From Algoriphagus aquimarinus (lineage in GTDB: Bacteria > Bacteroidota > Bacteroidia > Cytophagales > Cyclobacteriaceae), in NCBI RefSeq assembly GCF_007997215.1, contig NZ_VORW01000001.1, forward strand, positions 186,001 through 250,000: a stretch of DNA of 64,000 nucleotides. The letters run 5' to 3'. The notes under the pieces were generated by a model. The model saw only the letters and a list, made by a program, of their open reading frames with translations. It was not told where the DNA came from and searched no databases. Positions 53,519 through 63,675 of the stretch are shown here, one piece after another (the first letter of the stretch is position 1; the number at the start of each line of letters is the position of its first letter). The translations under genes and the position numbers were made by a program.

Positions 53519-56047
53519 TTAAAGCTTTGTCGCAATTACTACTGTTTTTCGAATTGTCTTTATCTGCCCAGACAAATCATATAACTCAATTAATAAAACA
53601 TAATACCCTGGTCTTACGATATTTCCCTGACTATCCGTTCCTGTCCAGGTAAACAATCCAGAGGTGCCTAGTAATTCGTTTTGTGCTAACACCTGAACCA
53701 ACATACCCGAAGTAGAATAAAGCCTAAAGCTTCCCATCCAGCCAGATTGATCAAGTTCATATCGGATAGTTGTAAATGTATTTCCATTACTTCCTTCTGG
53801 ATCAAAAATGGCGGGATCAATTTGAATCAAATTCCCTTCAAATTCGCCGGAAATCACTTGAGAATTCTTTCTTCCTGGCGTCGCGTATTCTTCAATAGCC
53901 GAAGCAGAATGCCAATTAGCAGACAAAGAAGCCGGTGAAGCCGTAGAAAGCCGTTCAAGTGAAACACCCTTTGGGTCTCTCAATAACGGATGGTGAAGAT
54001 CTTCCGAATAAGTGAATGAATCAGCAATAGCACCTGCAGAATCCAATAAAACTACCGTACCTCCAGCTATCGGGTAGCTGGGGAGCGTGGCCATACTGGC
54101 AAACTCCCCAAAAGCCGATTTAGGAAAATCTAGTTTTAGCATATCTGGATTAGTCGTGATGGCCAATAAACCTCTTGGGGCTAGAATCAACGAATTCAAA
54201 CTGAGCTGCTTCACTTGATCAATTACACCAGAGTTATCAAGGTGAGCTAGCTTCCAGTGTTTGACTTCCAGGAAATTATCCGTCACATTGATCAATTCCA
54301 CAAACTTAGATGAACCAATTTTCGGATTGAATAAAAGTTCGTTAATCAACACATCTCCGATTTTAGCTTGAACAGGCAAAACAAGCTTCAACGGCTCATC
54401 TTGGGTATATTCATTCCCTGAACAATCTATTAAGCCATTTATTTGCAGGCTATAACTTGTATTAGCAGCAACTTCCTCAGAAAAGAGAAGTTCAATCTGT
54501 TTGGAACCTAGCAGAGTGATAGAATCAATTTCCAAACTTGGCTCAAACACAAAATTTGTTTTATCAAAGACTGCTAGAATTGGTTTGGAAAAAATCAACA
54601 AAAGACTTTTCGGAGAAGTGAATTCTACCGAATTCAGAACTATTAGACTTACGTCAGGCGACAAATCGAATATAGAATTATGTCTGCCCGGAGTGCCTCT
54701 AAGCGGATCAACTGATGGCTTGATCAAATCGCTTTGCTCGCAAGCATAGAATGGGTTCGCAACTTCTAGGCTAAATCCTCCATTCGCAAACTCACTTCCT
54801 CTCCAGCTACTTGTTGAATAAGATACCTTATCAATTAGATTTCCTTGATCATTCTTTAGACTTAACTGATCAGCAGCGTTCAACAAGGTTGGCCAGCTTT
54901 TTATAGGAATTACTTTCCCAAAACCTTTCAAAAGCACAGCTTGATTCTCAGGTGCTAATAGCAAAAAATCTCCCGGCAAAACCCATTCATCCTGGAGATT
55001 TACAGAAGATCTGGAATTTGCCAAAGCAATTCCGCTAAGTCTGACAGGATATTCACCGGCATGAAAGACCTCCACATATTCCACATTTGGCAAATCCAAA
55101 TCAGCTTTAGGAGCAGGCATGATTTCATTGATCACAAGTGTTTTGGGAGGTATGAATGTAGGATCAAAAAACTGAAAGGAAATCAGCGTGTCTAACAGGA
55201 AGTTTCCTTCCAAATCCGGTATTTGAGTTATCTGCAAATTATAATGTTTTCCTAATTCCAGTTTTTCCTGAAAAGTCAAGTACACCAAACTGTCTGCTTT
55301 CAGTTTAACTGAAACTGGTTCTTGTCCATCCAACTTATAGTTAATCAGAAACCCAGAAAAGACAGGATCAACTGCTTCATCAAACTGAACCTCTATTTCC
55401 CGCTCATCATACCCACGAATTCTAGTGACTTTTGGTGCAATTGTATCCACCACAAATTCACCAAACTCGAAATCATCCATCAACCATTTTGCGCAGCTAC
55501 CAGAACCAGCACCGTAACGGATTTCCAAACGGAGATAAACTTCAGCATCCTCAGCAAATTCATCTGGCAAGAGCAGCTCAAATAATCTGAACTCCTGGTT
55601 CTCATTCCTAAATTCGTTTGCTCCACCCAAGATTTCTCGTCCAGAATAATTACCCTTCAACTCCTTCCCCCAACTATAATAAACTTGAGCGGCTCTATCA
55701 CCAGTGCCATTTTTCAATGACTTCGCCCAAAAGTGGACTTTGGGATCAGTAAATTCTTGAGGAGAGAGCCGAATGATAACTTCCCCATCAAAAGTAGAAA
55801 TTGGCTGCACTGCTAAGGCTTTGCTTCCATTTCTACCAAGCCCATTAGCCTGATAAATGCGAGATGAAGTCCCTCTTATCTCATTTGCATACCAGTTAGG
55901 CAAAAACTCATTAGGATAGTTTTCGATGATAAATACACTTTCAAAATCCTGAATCTGATTACTAGCATTGCCTCGCGAAGCCTCACTCACTGTGAAAACA
56001 GCTAAAACGATAAATTGCCAAATAAAAAATAAGCCAACCACAAGCAT
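53519..56047 (-). CDS. Large secreted lamin-tail-domain protein
   Basis: 842 residues from MLVVGLFFIWQFIVLAVF (ATG at 56047), giving a signal peptide that ends near VSEA; a 12-residue longer start exists. Several Ig-like parts and a lamin-tail-like stretch (LVINEIMPAPKADLDLPNVEYVEV and a second VLINELLFNPKIG) are seen. The C-terminal 85 residues (FRLYSTSGMLVQVL, GNIVRPGYYVLLIEL) resemble FlgD-Ig or type IX sorting domains. Probably surface-exposed. Confidence 0.83.
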   Translation of the reverse strand: MLVVGLFFIWQFIVLAVFTVSEASRGNASNQIQDFESVFIIENYPNEFLPNWYANEIRGTSSRIYQANGLGRNGSKALAVQPISTFDGEVIIRLSPQEFTDPKVHFWAKSLKNGTGDRAAQVYYSWGKELKGNYSGREILGGANEFRNENQEFRLFELLLPDEFAEDAEVYLRLEIRYGAGSGSCAKWLMDDFEFGEFVVDTIAPKVTRIRGYDEREIEVQFDEAVDPVFSGFLINYKLDGQEPVSVKLKADSLVYLTFQEKLELGKHYNLQITQIPDLEGNFLLDTLISFQFFDPTFIPPKTLVINEIMPAPKADLDLPNVEYVEVFHAGEYPVRLSGIALANSRSSVNLQDEWVLPGDFLLLAPENQAVLLKGFGKVIPIKSWPTLLNAADQLSLKNDQGNLIDKVSYSTSSWRGSEFANGGFSLEVANPFYACEQSDLIKPSVDPLRGTPGRHNSIFDLSPDVSLIVLNSVEFTSPKSLLLIFSKPILAVFDKTNFVFEPSLEIDSITLLGSKQIELLFSEEVAANTSYSLQINGLIDCSGNEYTQDEPLKLVLPVQAKIGDVLINELLFNPKIGSSKFVELINVTDNFLEVKHWKLAHLDNSGVIDQVKQLSLNSLILAPRGLLAITTNPDMLKLDFPKSAFGEFASMATLPSYPIAGGTVVLLDSAGAIADSFTYSEDLHHPLLRDPKGVSLERLSTASPASLSANWHSASAIEEYATPGRKNSQVISGEFEGNLIQIDPAIFDPEGSNGNTFTTIRYELDQSGWMGSFRLYSTSGMLVQVLAQNELLGTSGLFTWTGTDSQGNIVRPGYYVLLIELYDLSGQIKTIRKTVVIATKL

Positions 56048-56172
56048 GTCAATTAAAAAGTCTACACTAAATATAATTATCAAAATGATCTCAAACCATC
56101 ACTTTTATTGAGTTTTCTACAGTTTTGGCTAAAATATTTGAACGACAGGCCTGATAATGAATCTATAGCCCT

Positions 56173-56180
56173 TACTTTTG
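56173..56180 (+). promoter_or_regulatory. -7 element of asd
   Basis: tacttttg matches TAnnTTTG, 43 bases upstream of the asd start codon. Confidence 0.45.
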
Positions 56181-56223
56181 TGCTTCAAAAATTTTCAACA
56201 ACTACTTTATATCTGAATATCTG

Positions 56224-57213
56224 ATGAAATTAGCAGTGGTAGGAGCTACCGGCTTGGTAGGCTCAGAAATCCTAGAGGTGCTAGCAGAGCACAACTTCCC
56301 TTTTGACGAACTTCTATTAGTCGCCAGCGAGCGGTCTGTAGGTAAACAGATTGACTATAAGGGTAAACCTTACACTGTCATCGGACTTGCAGAAGCTGTT
56401 TCATTAAAACCAGAAGTAGCTATATTTTCTGCAGGCGGAGGCACTTCTACGGAATGGGCTCCAAAATTCGCTGAAGTAGGCACTATAGTAATCGATAATT
56501 CTTCAGCTTGGAGAATGGATCCGACCAAAAAACTGATCGTTCCAGAAATCAACGCCAAAGAACTTACTAAAGAAGATAAGATCATCGCCAACCCAAATTG
56601 CTCTACCATTCAAATGGTACTGGCTCTAGCCCCTTTACGTGAGCGCTACGGCATCAAAAGAGTAGTAGTGTCCACTTATCAGTCTGTGACTGGTACTGGC
56701 GTAGCAGCAGTAGAACAGATGATGGCTGAGCGTGCTGGTAAAAAGGCTGAAATGGTCTATCCTCACAAAATTGACATGAACGTACTTCCTCACATCGATG
56801 TGTTCCAAGAAAACGGCTACACGAAGGAGGAGATGAAAATGATAAAGGAGACTAAAAAAATCTTCAGCGACGATACAATCCAAGTAACTGCGACCACAGT
56901 GAGAATCCCAACTATGGGCGGCCACTCTGAATCAGTAAACGTAGAATTCAAAGAAGACTTTGACTTGGCAGAAGTGCGTGAGCTACTTGCGGCTGCTCCT
57001 GGCGTGATCGTGCAGGACGACCCAGCAAACAACATCTACCCTATGCCTATCACTGCTCATAAAAAAGACGAGGTATTCGTAGGTCGCTTGAGAAGAGATG
57101 AGTCTCAAGCAAATACGCTTAATATGTGGATTGTAGCTGACAACCTTAGAAAAGGAGCTGCAACCAATGCCGTGCAAATCGCTGAATACGCGTTGGCAAA
57201 CGGTTTGATTTAA
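56224..57213 (+). CDS. asd: Aspartate-semialdehyde dehydrogenase
   Basis: 329 residues. GATGLVGSEI gives the NADP loop (7-16), the active-site Cys is in NPNCSTIQ (Cys126), and the catalytic His is in RIPTMGGHSES. It makes aspartate semialdehyde, leading to lysine/diaminopimelate, threonine and methionine. It shares one base with the next gene. Confidence 0.96.
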   Translation: MKLAVVGATGLVGSEILEVLAEHNFPFDELLLVASERSVGKQIDYKGKPYTVIGLAEAVSLKPEVAIFSAGGGTSTEWAPKFAEVGTIVIDNSSAWRMDPTKKLIVPEINAKELTKEDKIIANPNCSTIQMVLALAPLRERYGIKRVVVSTYQSVTGTGVAAVEQMMAERAGKKAEMVYPHKIDMNVLPHIDVFQENGYTKEEMKMIKETKKIFSDDTIQVTATTVRIPTMGGHSESVNVEFKEDFDLAEVRELLAAAPGVIVQDDPANNIYPMPITAHKKDEVFVGRLRRDESQANTLNMWIVADNLRKGAATNAVQIAEYALANGLI

Positions 57214-58397
57214 TGGATTTGACCCACTATCATCGGGCCGACTTCCAACAATTTGTGCAGGATCATCTTACGGAAGATCCTGCACTTTTGCTTTTTAGAT
57301 ATCAGGGGAAAACTGATTTCGATCTAAAAGCTGCTGTGCAACAAATCTCTGCACGACAAAAAACAGCCAAGAAACTCCCTTCTTGGGCATCCAATCCTCA
57401 AGTGATTTTTCCAGCATCCATTTCTTTGGAGCAAAGTTCATCTGAGCAAACAGCAGAATTCAAGGCTAGAGACAGAAAAGGCAAACTCATGATAGACCTC
57501 ACTGGTGGTTTTGGGGTTGACAGTTATTTTCTGAGCAACCATTTTGAGAAAGCCATTTACTGCGAACAGCAGGAGGAATTAGCTGAAATAGCAGAGCATA
57601 ATTTAGAAGTGTTGGCACCTGAGAAATTCGACATTGTAAAAGGTGACGGCTTAGAATTTCTTGAGCAGACGGATAAGCACTTTGACCTAATCTATGCTGA
57701 TCCTGCACGTAGGGGAAAAGGCAATCAGAAGCTATACAAACTTCAGGATTGTGAACCCGATGTGGTCAGTTCTTGGGAAATGATGAAAAGTAAGGCGGAT
57801 TCGATCTTACTGAAAGTATCTCCTATGCTCGATATCTCTCAGGCGCTTACTGAGATTCCAGACATCCAGAAAGTGCAGGTGATCTCTGTAAAGAATGAAG
57901 TGAAAGAATTGCTTTTATATTGGAGCAAACGAGGAATCGAATCTCCTTTGAGCATAGCAGCTATTGATTTAGGAGCGAAAGAAACCAGTTTTTCATTTGA
58001 GCCAAGCGAGGAAGAGAGCATCAATTCTATAATTGGAGAAGTGGACAACTACTTGGTTGAGCCTTTTTCAGGAATATTGAAAGCTGGAGCATTTAAGACT
58101 TTTGGAGAGCGCTTTGGATTGAGCAAACTGGACCCAAATAGTCATTTGTACACTTCATCTGAAGTTCAGAATGATCTGCCAGCAAGAGTTTTTAAAGTAA
58201 TTCAGGAAGTGCAGCCCAAAAAAGCTGAAATCAAAAAGCTATTTCCTGGTGGAAAAGTGAATGTGATCACACGTAATTATGCAACAGGCTCAGAAGCACT
58301 GAAGAAAAAACTAAGCGTAAAAGACGGTGGAGATGACTTTTTGATTGGAACCAAAACCCAAAGCGGATTTAAGGTTTTTTGGTGTAGTCTGGCTTAG
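57213..58397 (+). CDS. THUMP-like/class I SAM-dependent methyltransferase
   Basis: 394 residues. The SAM motif MIDLTGGFGVDSYFLS (about residues 92-107), then IVKGDGLEFL and LIYADPARRGKGN, is that of a PG1098-type Rossmann methyltransferase. The C-terminal part KLFPGGKVNVITRNY resembles the THUMP-like domain. It probably modifies RNA. It starts at the last base of the asd stop codon. Confidence 0.87.
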   Translation: MDLTHYHRADFQQFVQDHLTEDPALLLFRYQGKTDFDLKAAVQQISARQKTAKKLPSWASNPQVIFPASISLEQSSSEQTAEFKARDRKGKLMIDLTGGFGVDSYFLSNHFEKAIYCEQQEELAEIAEHNLEVLAPEKFDIVKGDGLEFLEQTDKHFDLIYADPARRGKGNQKLYKLQDCEPDVVSSWEMMKSKADSILLKVSPMLDISQALTEIPDIQKVQVISVKNEVKELLLYWSKRGIESPLSIAAIDLGAKETSFSFEPSEEESINSIIGEVDNYLVEPFSGILKAGAFKTFGERFGLSKLDPNSHLYTSSEVQNDLPARVFKVIQEVQPKKAEIKKLFPGGKVNVITRNYATGSEALKKKLSVKDGGDDFLIGTKTQSGFKVFWCSLA

Positions 58398-58559
58398 CTA
58401 GAATTAAAATCCTGAGATTGGATTCGGGATTAAAAATCCTGAATAGTGTCAATATATATATACTAAAGTCCGAAAAAAGTCCAGCTTCTGGAGAAGCAGG
58501 ACAACTATTAAAACTGTGCTCTCAGTGTAACCTCTGTGACCTTTGCGGTAAAAGAAAAA

Positions 58560-58589
58560 TAAAAAAAAGTGAAGGATTACTCCTTCACT
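58560..58589 (-). terminator. Terminator of the carB-DUF4834 operon
   Basis: A 9-base perfect stem (58568-58576, 58581-58589) has a 4-base loop and is followed on the minus strand by eight T. It overlaps the stop codon of the DUF4834 gene. Confidence 0.85.
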
Positions 58590-58834
58590 TCTTCATAATC
58601 GACGTATTCTCCGCCTTTGATATTGTTCGCTCGTTTTTCCTTTTGGTTCTGAGGGGCATAATCTACAATGATCTCATCTTTTGAAGCAGAAGCATGGCGC
58701 TGAGCGCGTTGCTCTTCTTTTGCAATATCATTCACATGCCTAGCAAATTTTGCCAATTTGCTTCTAAGAAAATATCGGATTAGTTGGCCAAGCAGCCAAC
58801 CAACTCCGAGAACTATTACGAGAAATTTCCACAC
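58577..58834 (-). CDS. DUF4834 small membrane protein
   Basis: 85 residues. One N-terminal helix (FLVIVLGVGWLLGQLIRYFL), a charged linker and an acidic end are seen. The pattern KRANNIKGGEYVDYEEV is the DUF4834 signature. It lies 25 bases downstream of carB and so is in its operon. Unknown function. Confidence 0.8.
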   Translation of the reverse strand: MWKFLVIVLGVGWLLGQLIRYFLRSKLAKFARHVNDIAKEEQRAQRHASASKDEIIVDYAPQNQKEKRANNIKGGEYVDYEEVKE

Positions 58835-58859
58835 AATACTTTGTCGTTTTTTTAGTTTC

Positions 58860-61679
58860 TTATCTACTCAAATACAGATTTCTCTCTGCGTAGATTTTCA
58901 AGAAATAATCATCCATCAGATCATCTATAAAGTAGATCGACTCACCGGTAGACTTCATTTCAGGACCCAATTCCTTATTTACTTTCGGGAATTTATGGAA
59001 AGAGAAAACTGGTTCCTTGATAGCATAACCCTTTTTGTAAGGCTTGAATTCAAAATCAGTCACTTTTTTCTCTCCTAACATCACCTTTACGGCATAGTTT
59101 ACATAAGGTTCTCTGTAAGCTTTGCAAATAAATGGCACCGTACGAGAAGCTCTTGGGTTTGCTTCGATGATGTAAACCTTGTCATTTTTGATCGCAAACT
59201 GAATATTGATCAAACCTACAGTTCTCAAAGCTAGGGCAATTTTCTCAGTGAAAATTTCAATCTGGCGAATCACCAAGTCTCCCAAATTATATGGAGGAAG
59301 CACAGCATAAGAATCGCCAGAGTGAATTCCCGCAGGCTCTATGTGCTGCATGATGCCGATGATATACACATTCTCACCATCACAGATCGCATCCGCTTCT
59401 GCTTCGATAGCACCTTCAAGAAAGTGATCGAGCAAGATCTCATTGTTAGGAATATCTCTCAAGACATCCACAACATGCTCTTCAAGCTCTTTCTCGTTAA
59501 TCACGATCTTCATGCCTTGACCACCTAACACGTAGCTAGGACGAACCAAAAGCGGGAAACCAATAGTCTTACATAGCTCTAGCGCTTCGTCTGTATTGTG
59601 AATTGTACCAAACTCAGGATAAGGAACATCCAGGTCTTTCAAAAGAGAAGAGAATCTTCCTCTATCTTCTGCCAGATCCAGTGCTTCGTAGCTTGTTCCA
59701 ATAATCTTGATTCCGTACTTCTCCAGCTTCTCAGCAAGTTTCAAGGCAGTCTGACCACCCAACTGAACAATTACGCCCTCAGGCTGCTCGTGAAGGATGA
59801 TCTCGTAGATATGCTCCCAGAATACCGGCTCGAAATATAACTTGTCTGCAATATCAAAGTCTGTAGAAACTGTTTCAGGGTTACAGTTGATCATGATGGT
59901 CTCGTAGCCACACTCTTTGGCTGCCAACACTCCATGAACACAGGAATAATCAAACTCGATTCCTTGACCTACTCGGTTTGGACCTGATCCAAGTACCACT
60001 ACTTTTTTACGATCAGATCTTACTGACTCATTTTCTGAGCCAAAAGAAGAGTAATAATAGGGTGTTTTCGCCTCAAATTCTGCTGCACAGGTATCTACCA
60101 ATTTATACACTCGCTTGATTCCCATTTCCTTGTAGCGCTTGTCGAAGACTTCGCTTTCTAAGCAATCTAGCAAGTGTGCGATTTGACGGTCAGCATAGCC
60201 TTTACGCTTAGCCAGATCCATCAATTCAACAGGAATTGTAGCAAGTTTAAATTTCTCTATTTCTCTTTCCAGATGAATCAACTCCTCAATTTGCTTCAAG
60301 AACCACTTATCGATCTTGGTCAAATCTTGGATAGTTCTGAAAGAAATTCCGAGTTTGAATGCATCATAGATATGGAAAAGTCTATTCCAGCTAGGATTAG
60401 CTAAGGAATACAATATTTCTTCTTGGTTACGCAGTTCCTTTCCGTCTGCACCAAGACCATTTCTCTTGATCTCAAGTGACTGACAGGCTTTCTGAAGCGC
60501 TTCCTGGAAGTTGCGGCCTATACCCATCACCTCACCTACCGACTTCATGGATAGACCAAGTCTTCTGTCAGCTCCTTTGAATTTATCAAAGTTCCAACGA
60601 GGAACCTTTACGATTACATAATCAATCGTAGGCTCAAAAAATGCAGAGGTTGTGCCAGTAATGGAGTTTTTCAACTCATCCAAGTTATATCCTATCGCAA
60701 GTTTGGCCGCTACTTTTGCAATTGGGTAACCAGTTGCCTTTGATGCCAATGCTGAAGAGCGGGATACTCGTGGGTTGATCTCGATACCGATGATTTCAGA
60801 GTTATCAGGGCTTACTGAGAACTGTACGTTACAGCCTCCGGCAAAATTCCCGATGCTATTCATCATCGTGATCGCGAAGTTTCTCATGCGTTGATACGTC
60901 GTATCCGGCAAAGTCATCGCTGGTGCCACAGTGATGGAATCACCTGTGTGAACGCCCATAGGATCAAAGTTCTCGATAGAACAGATCACGATCATGTTGC
61001 CGATATTATCACGCATCACTTCCAGCTCGTATTCTTTCCAGCCAATGATACTCTGCTCGATCAATACTTCGTGAACTGGAGAAGCTTGAAGTCCATCGGA
61101 AAGTGCTTTTTCAAATTCTGCTGCAGTTTCCACGAATGCACCGCCAGCACCACCTAAAGTATAAGATGCTCTGATGATGAGTGGGAAACCAATTTCTTGT
61201 GCTATTTCATTTCCTTGGAGGAAAGAAGTGGCCGTAGCGCCTTTACATACGCCCACGCCGATTTTTTCCATCAGCGCTTTGAATTTTTCACGATTCTCGG
61301 CTGTATCGATGGCCTCGATGTCTACACCGATCATTTTTACTCCGTACTTGTCCCAGACACCACCTTTATCGCAATCAATGGCGAGATTCAATGCAGTCTG
61401 TCCGCCCATAGTTGGGAGAACTGCATCAATATCGGGGTGATCTTTAAGAATTTGTACGATGGATTTCTTTTCCAAAGGGAGCAAATACACATTATCTGCC
61501 GTGACCGGATCGGTCATGATCGTTGCAGGATTGGAATTGATCAGCGTCACAATGATGCCTTCTTCACGAAGAGACCTGGATGCTTGGGAACCTGCGTAAT
61601 CAAATTCGCAAGCTTGACCAATAACGATGGGACCTGAACCAATGATGAGAACGTGCTTGATACTGCTATCTTTAGGCAT
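58860..61679 (-). CDS. carB: Carbamoyl-phosphate synthase large subunit
   Basis: 939 residues, shorter than the E. coli protein but as expected for Bacteroidota CarB. The duplicated ATP-grasp halves are visible: LIIGSGPIVIGQACEFDYAG near the start and VVLGSGPNRVGQGIEFDYSC near residue 563. It makes carbamoyl phosphate for arginine and pyrimidines; the small subunit is not in the window. No allosteric C-terminal domain is apparent. Confidence 0.96.
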   Translation of the reverse strand: MPKDSSIKHVLIIGSGPIVIGQACEFDYAGSQASRSLREEGIIVTLINSNPATIMTDPVTADNVYLLPLEKKSIVQILKDHPDIDAVLPTMGGQTALNLAIDCDKGGVWDKYGVKMIGVDIEAIDTAENREKFKALMEKIGVGVCKGATATSFLQGNEIAQEIGFPLIIRASYTLGGAGGAFVETAAEFEKALSDGLQASPVHEVLIEQSIIGWKEYELEVMRDNIGNMIVICSIENFDPMGVHTGDSITVAPAMTLPDTTYQRMRNFAITMMNSIGNFAGGCNVQFSVSPDNSEIIGIEINPRVSRSSALASKATGYPIAKVAAKLAIGYNLDELKNSITGTTSAFFEPTIDYVIVKVPRWNFDKFKGADRRLGLSMKSVGEVMGIGRNFQEALQKACQSLEIKRNGLGADGKELRNQEEILYSLANPSWNRLFHIYDAFKLGISFRTIQDLTKIDKWFLKQIEELIHLEREIEKFKLATIPVELMDLAKRKGYADRQIAHLLDCLESEVFDKRYKEMGIKRVYKLVDTCAAEFEAKTPYYYSSFGSENESVRSDRKKVVVLGSGPNRVGQGIEFDYSCVHGVLAAKECGYETIMINCNPETVSTDFDIADKLYFEPVFWEHIYEIILHEQPEGVIVQLGGQTALKLAEKLEKYGIKIIGTSYEALDLAEDRGRFSSLLKDLDVPYPEFGTIHNTDEALELCKTIGFPLLVRPSYVLGGQGMKIVINEKELEEHVVDVLRDIPNNEILLDHFLEGAIEAEADAICDGENVYIIGIMQHIEPAGIHSGDSYAVLPPYNLGDLVIRQIEIFTEKIALALRTVGLINIQFAIKNDKVYIIEANPRASRTVPFICKAYREPYVNYAVKVMLGEKKVTDFEFKPYKKGYAIKEPVFSFHKFPKVNKELGPEMKSTGESIYFIDDLMDDYFLKIYAERNLYLSR

Positions 61680-61958
61680 TAGAGAGGGAGATTGAAGAGA
61701 AAGTTTTGCTTAAGTCCAAATTGGGGCAAAATTAAAAAAATAATCCGAAGGGGCATGGTAAAACGGTAAAGAAATCCAAAAAGCTTACTAAACACTGTGT
61801 AATAATAACCTGAATTTGTTTCGAAAAACGCAAAAAATTGAACACCAACAATTGGCAAACCAATAATTCACGTTTATTATTGTCGAATCATCAAGAACGC
61901 ATAAAATATTATTAGCCTTCCTATTTTCCCAAAATAATCAACTTAGTAAACCATTCTA
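61680..61958. other. Divergent promoter region between carB and kdgK
   Basis: 279 AT-rich bases between divergent genes. I see no hairpin or clear motif beyond AT-rich promoter-like sequence. Confidence 0.5.
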
Positions 61959-62957
61959 TTGATGAACAAAAGAATAATCACACTTGGAGAAATCATGCTA
62001 CGCCTATCCACACCTGGGCATGACCGCTTTATAAACACACAATCTTACGAAGTCAATTATGGCGGTGCAGAGGCAAATGTGGCTGTTTCTCTTGCTTTTT
62101 GGGGACTATCAGCGGCGCATGTCACTTCATTTCCAGACCATGAAATTGGAAAAGCAGCTGTAAACACATTGAGATTCTCGGGAGTGGACACTTCTTTTAT
62201 TCGATTTAACGAAGGAAGAATGGGTGTTTACTTTGTAGAAAATGGTGCAATGCAACGCTCGTCAAAAATCATATACGACCGCTTTGATTCTGCTTTTGCT
62301 CAGGTCAACGTCAAAGATTTTAATTGGGAAAAGATATTCGAAGGAGCAGATTGGTTTCACTGGACAGGAATTACGCCTGCCATTTCCCAATCGGCTGCAG
62401 ATCTCTGCAAAGCTGCAGTGCAAGCTGCTTCAAGGCTAGGTGTGAAAATCAGTGCTGACATCAATTATAGAAGAAATCTATGGCAATACGGCAAAGGTCC
62501 GATGGACATTATGCCTGAACTGATCAAACCATCTCATCTCATCATAGCTGGGCTTACAGACTTCGAAAACTGTATGGGAATCACAGAAACGGACTATTTG
62601 CAAGCTTGTGAAAAGGCAAAATCCATGTGTCCATCTTTAAAATATGTTTCGACCACACATCGTGATTCTATCAGCGCGTCTGAAAATGAGCTAAACGGAG
62701 TACTTTGGAATGTAGAATCTCTACTAGAATCCAAAACCTACGAAATGACTCATATCGTAGATAGAATCGGCGGTGGAGATGCTTATATGGCTGGGCTGAT
62801 TTATGGCTTACTCCATTTGGATGATCAAAATGCGCTAGACTTTGCCATTGCGGCATCAGTACTGAAGCATTCTATACCAGGAGATGCAAACTTCGTCTCC
62901 ATTGACGAAGTAAATCAGCTGGTGGAAGGAAAAAATGTAGGTAAACTTTTACGATAA
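61959..62957 (+). CDS. kdgK: 2-keto-3-deoxygluconate kinase (PfkB family)
   Basis: 332 residues. The PfkB start ITLGEIMLRLSTPGHDRF and end motif DRIGGGDAYMAGLIYGL are present. A preceding position with the aldolase 8 bases downstream indicates KDG phosphorylation followed by KDPG cleavage, as in hexuronate degradation. Confidence 0.93.
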   Translation: MMNKRIITLGEIMLRLSTPGHDRFINTQSYEVNYGGAEANVAVSLAFWGLSAAHVTSFPDHEIGKAAVNTLRFSGVDTSFIRFNEGRMGVYFVENGAMQRSSKIIYDRFDSAFAQVNVKDFNWEKIFEGADWFHWTGITPAISQSAADLCKAAVQAASRLGVKISADINYRRNLWQYGKGPMDIMPELIKPSHLIIAGLTDFENCMGITETDYLQACEKAKSMCPSLKYVSTTHRDSISASENELNGVLWNVESLLESKTYEMTHIVDRIGGGDAYMAGLIYGLLHLDDQNALDFAIAASVLKHSIPGDANFVSIDEVNQLVEGKNVGKLLR

Positions 62958-62965
62958 AAATAAGT

Positions 62966-63625
62966 ATGCGATTTTCAAACAGTGAAATGCTACAAGCCAT
63001 GAGTGACACGGGGATGATCCCTGTTTTCAACCATGTAGATATAGAAGTGGCAAAAGGCGTACTTGACGCCTCATACAAAGCGGGAATTCGAGTTTTTGAA
63101 TTCACTAATCGAGCGACAAATTCTCTGGAGGTTTTCAAAGAGTTATATGATTATGCTGGCAAATACTCAGATCTAGTGATGGGTATAGGTACTATTTTCA
63201 CCACGGATGTTGCTTCAGACTTCATCGACGCTGGTGCGGATTTTATTGTTTCGCCAGCTTTGATCCCAGAGCTAGCCGTGTTCTGCAATTCAAAAGAAAT
63301 TTTTTACGTTCCAGGTTGCGCTACGATGTCTGAGATATTTCAAGCGAAAAAACTCGGAGCTACACTGGTCAAAGCTTTTCCAGGAAATGTGGTAGGATCA
63401 GCATTTGTAGCTGCTGCTAAGTCTGTATATCCTGAGCTTCACATCATGCCAACAGGAGGTGTAGAACCTACGGTAGAAAACCTGAAAGAATGGTTTGATG
63501 CTGGTGTGTATTGCGTGGGAATGGGCTCTCAGCTATTCAAAAAAGACTGGATCAAGAATCAGCAATACGATCTCTTGCAAAATAAAATCGCAGAAACGCT
63601 GCAAGTGATTAAGAGCATTCGGTAA
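62966..63625 (+). CDS. eda: KDPG/KHG aldolase
   Basis: 219 residues. It carries EFTNRA, then the Schiff-base Lys in TLVKAFPG, and MPTGGVEPTVENL. It splits 2-keto-3-deoxy-6-phosphogluconate into pyruvate and glyceraldehyde 3-phosphate. It forms an operon with kdgK. Confidence 0.94.
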   Translation: MRFSNSEMLQAMSDTGMIPVFNHVDIEVAKGVLDASYKAGIRVFEFTNRATNSLEVFKELYDYAGKYSDLVMGIGTIFTTDVASDFIDAGADFIVSPALIPELAVFCNSKEIFYVPGCATMSEIFQAKKLGATLVKAFPGNVVGSAFVAAAKSVYPELHIMPTGGVEPTVENLKEWFDAGVYCVGMGSQLFKKDWIKNQQYDLLQNKIAETLQVIKSIR

Positions 63626-63628
63626 GAA

Positions 63629-63672
63629 TTGTAAGTGGTAAGTAGTCACAGAACACTTCTTACCACTTACAA
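63629..63672. terminator. Bidirectional terminator between eda and the GNAT gene
   Basis: The 14-base perfect inverted arms (63629-63642, 63659-63672) have a 16-base loop. On the plus strand it is followed by attctactttttt. It sits between convergent genes. Confidence 0.75.
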
Positions 63673-63675
63673 ATT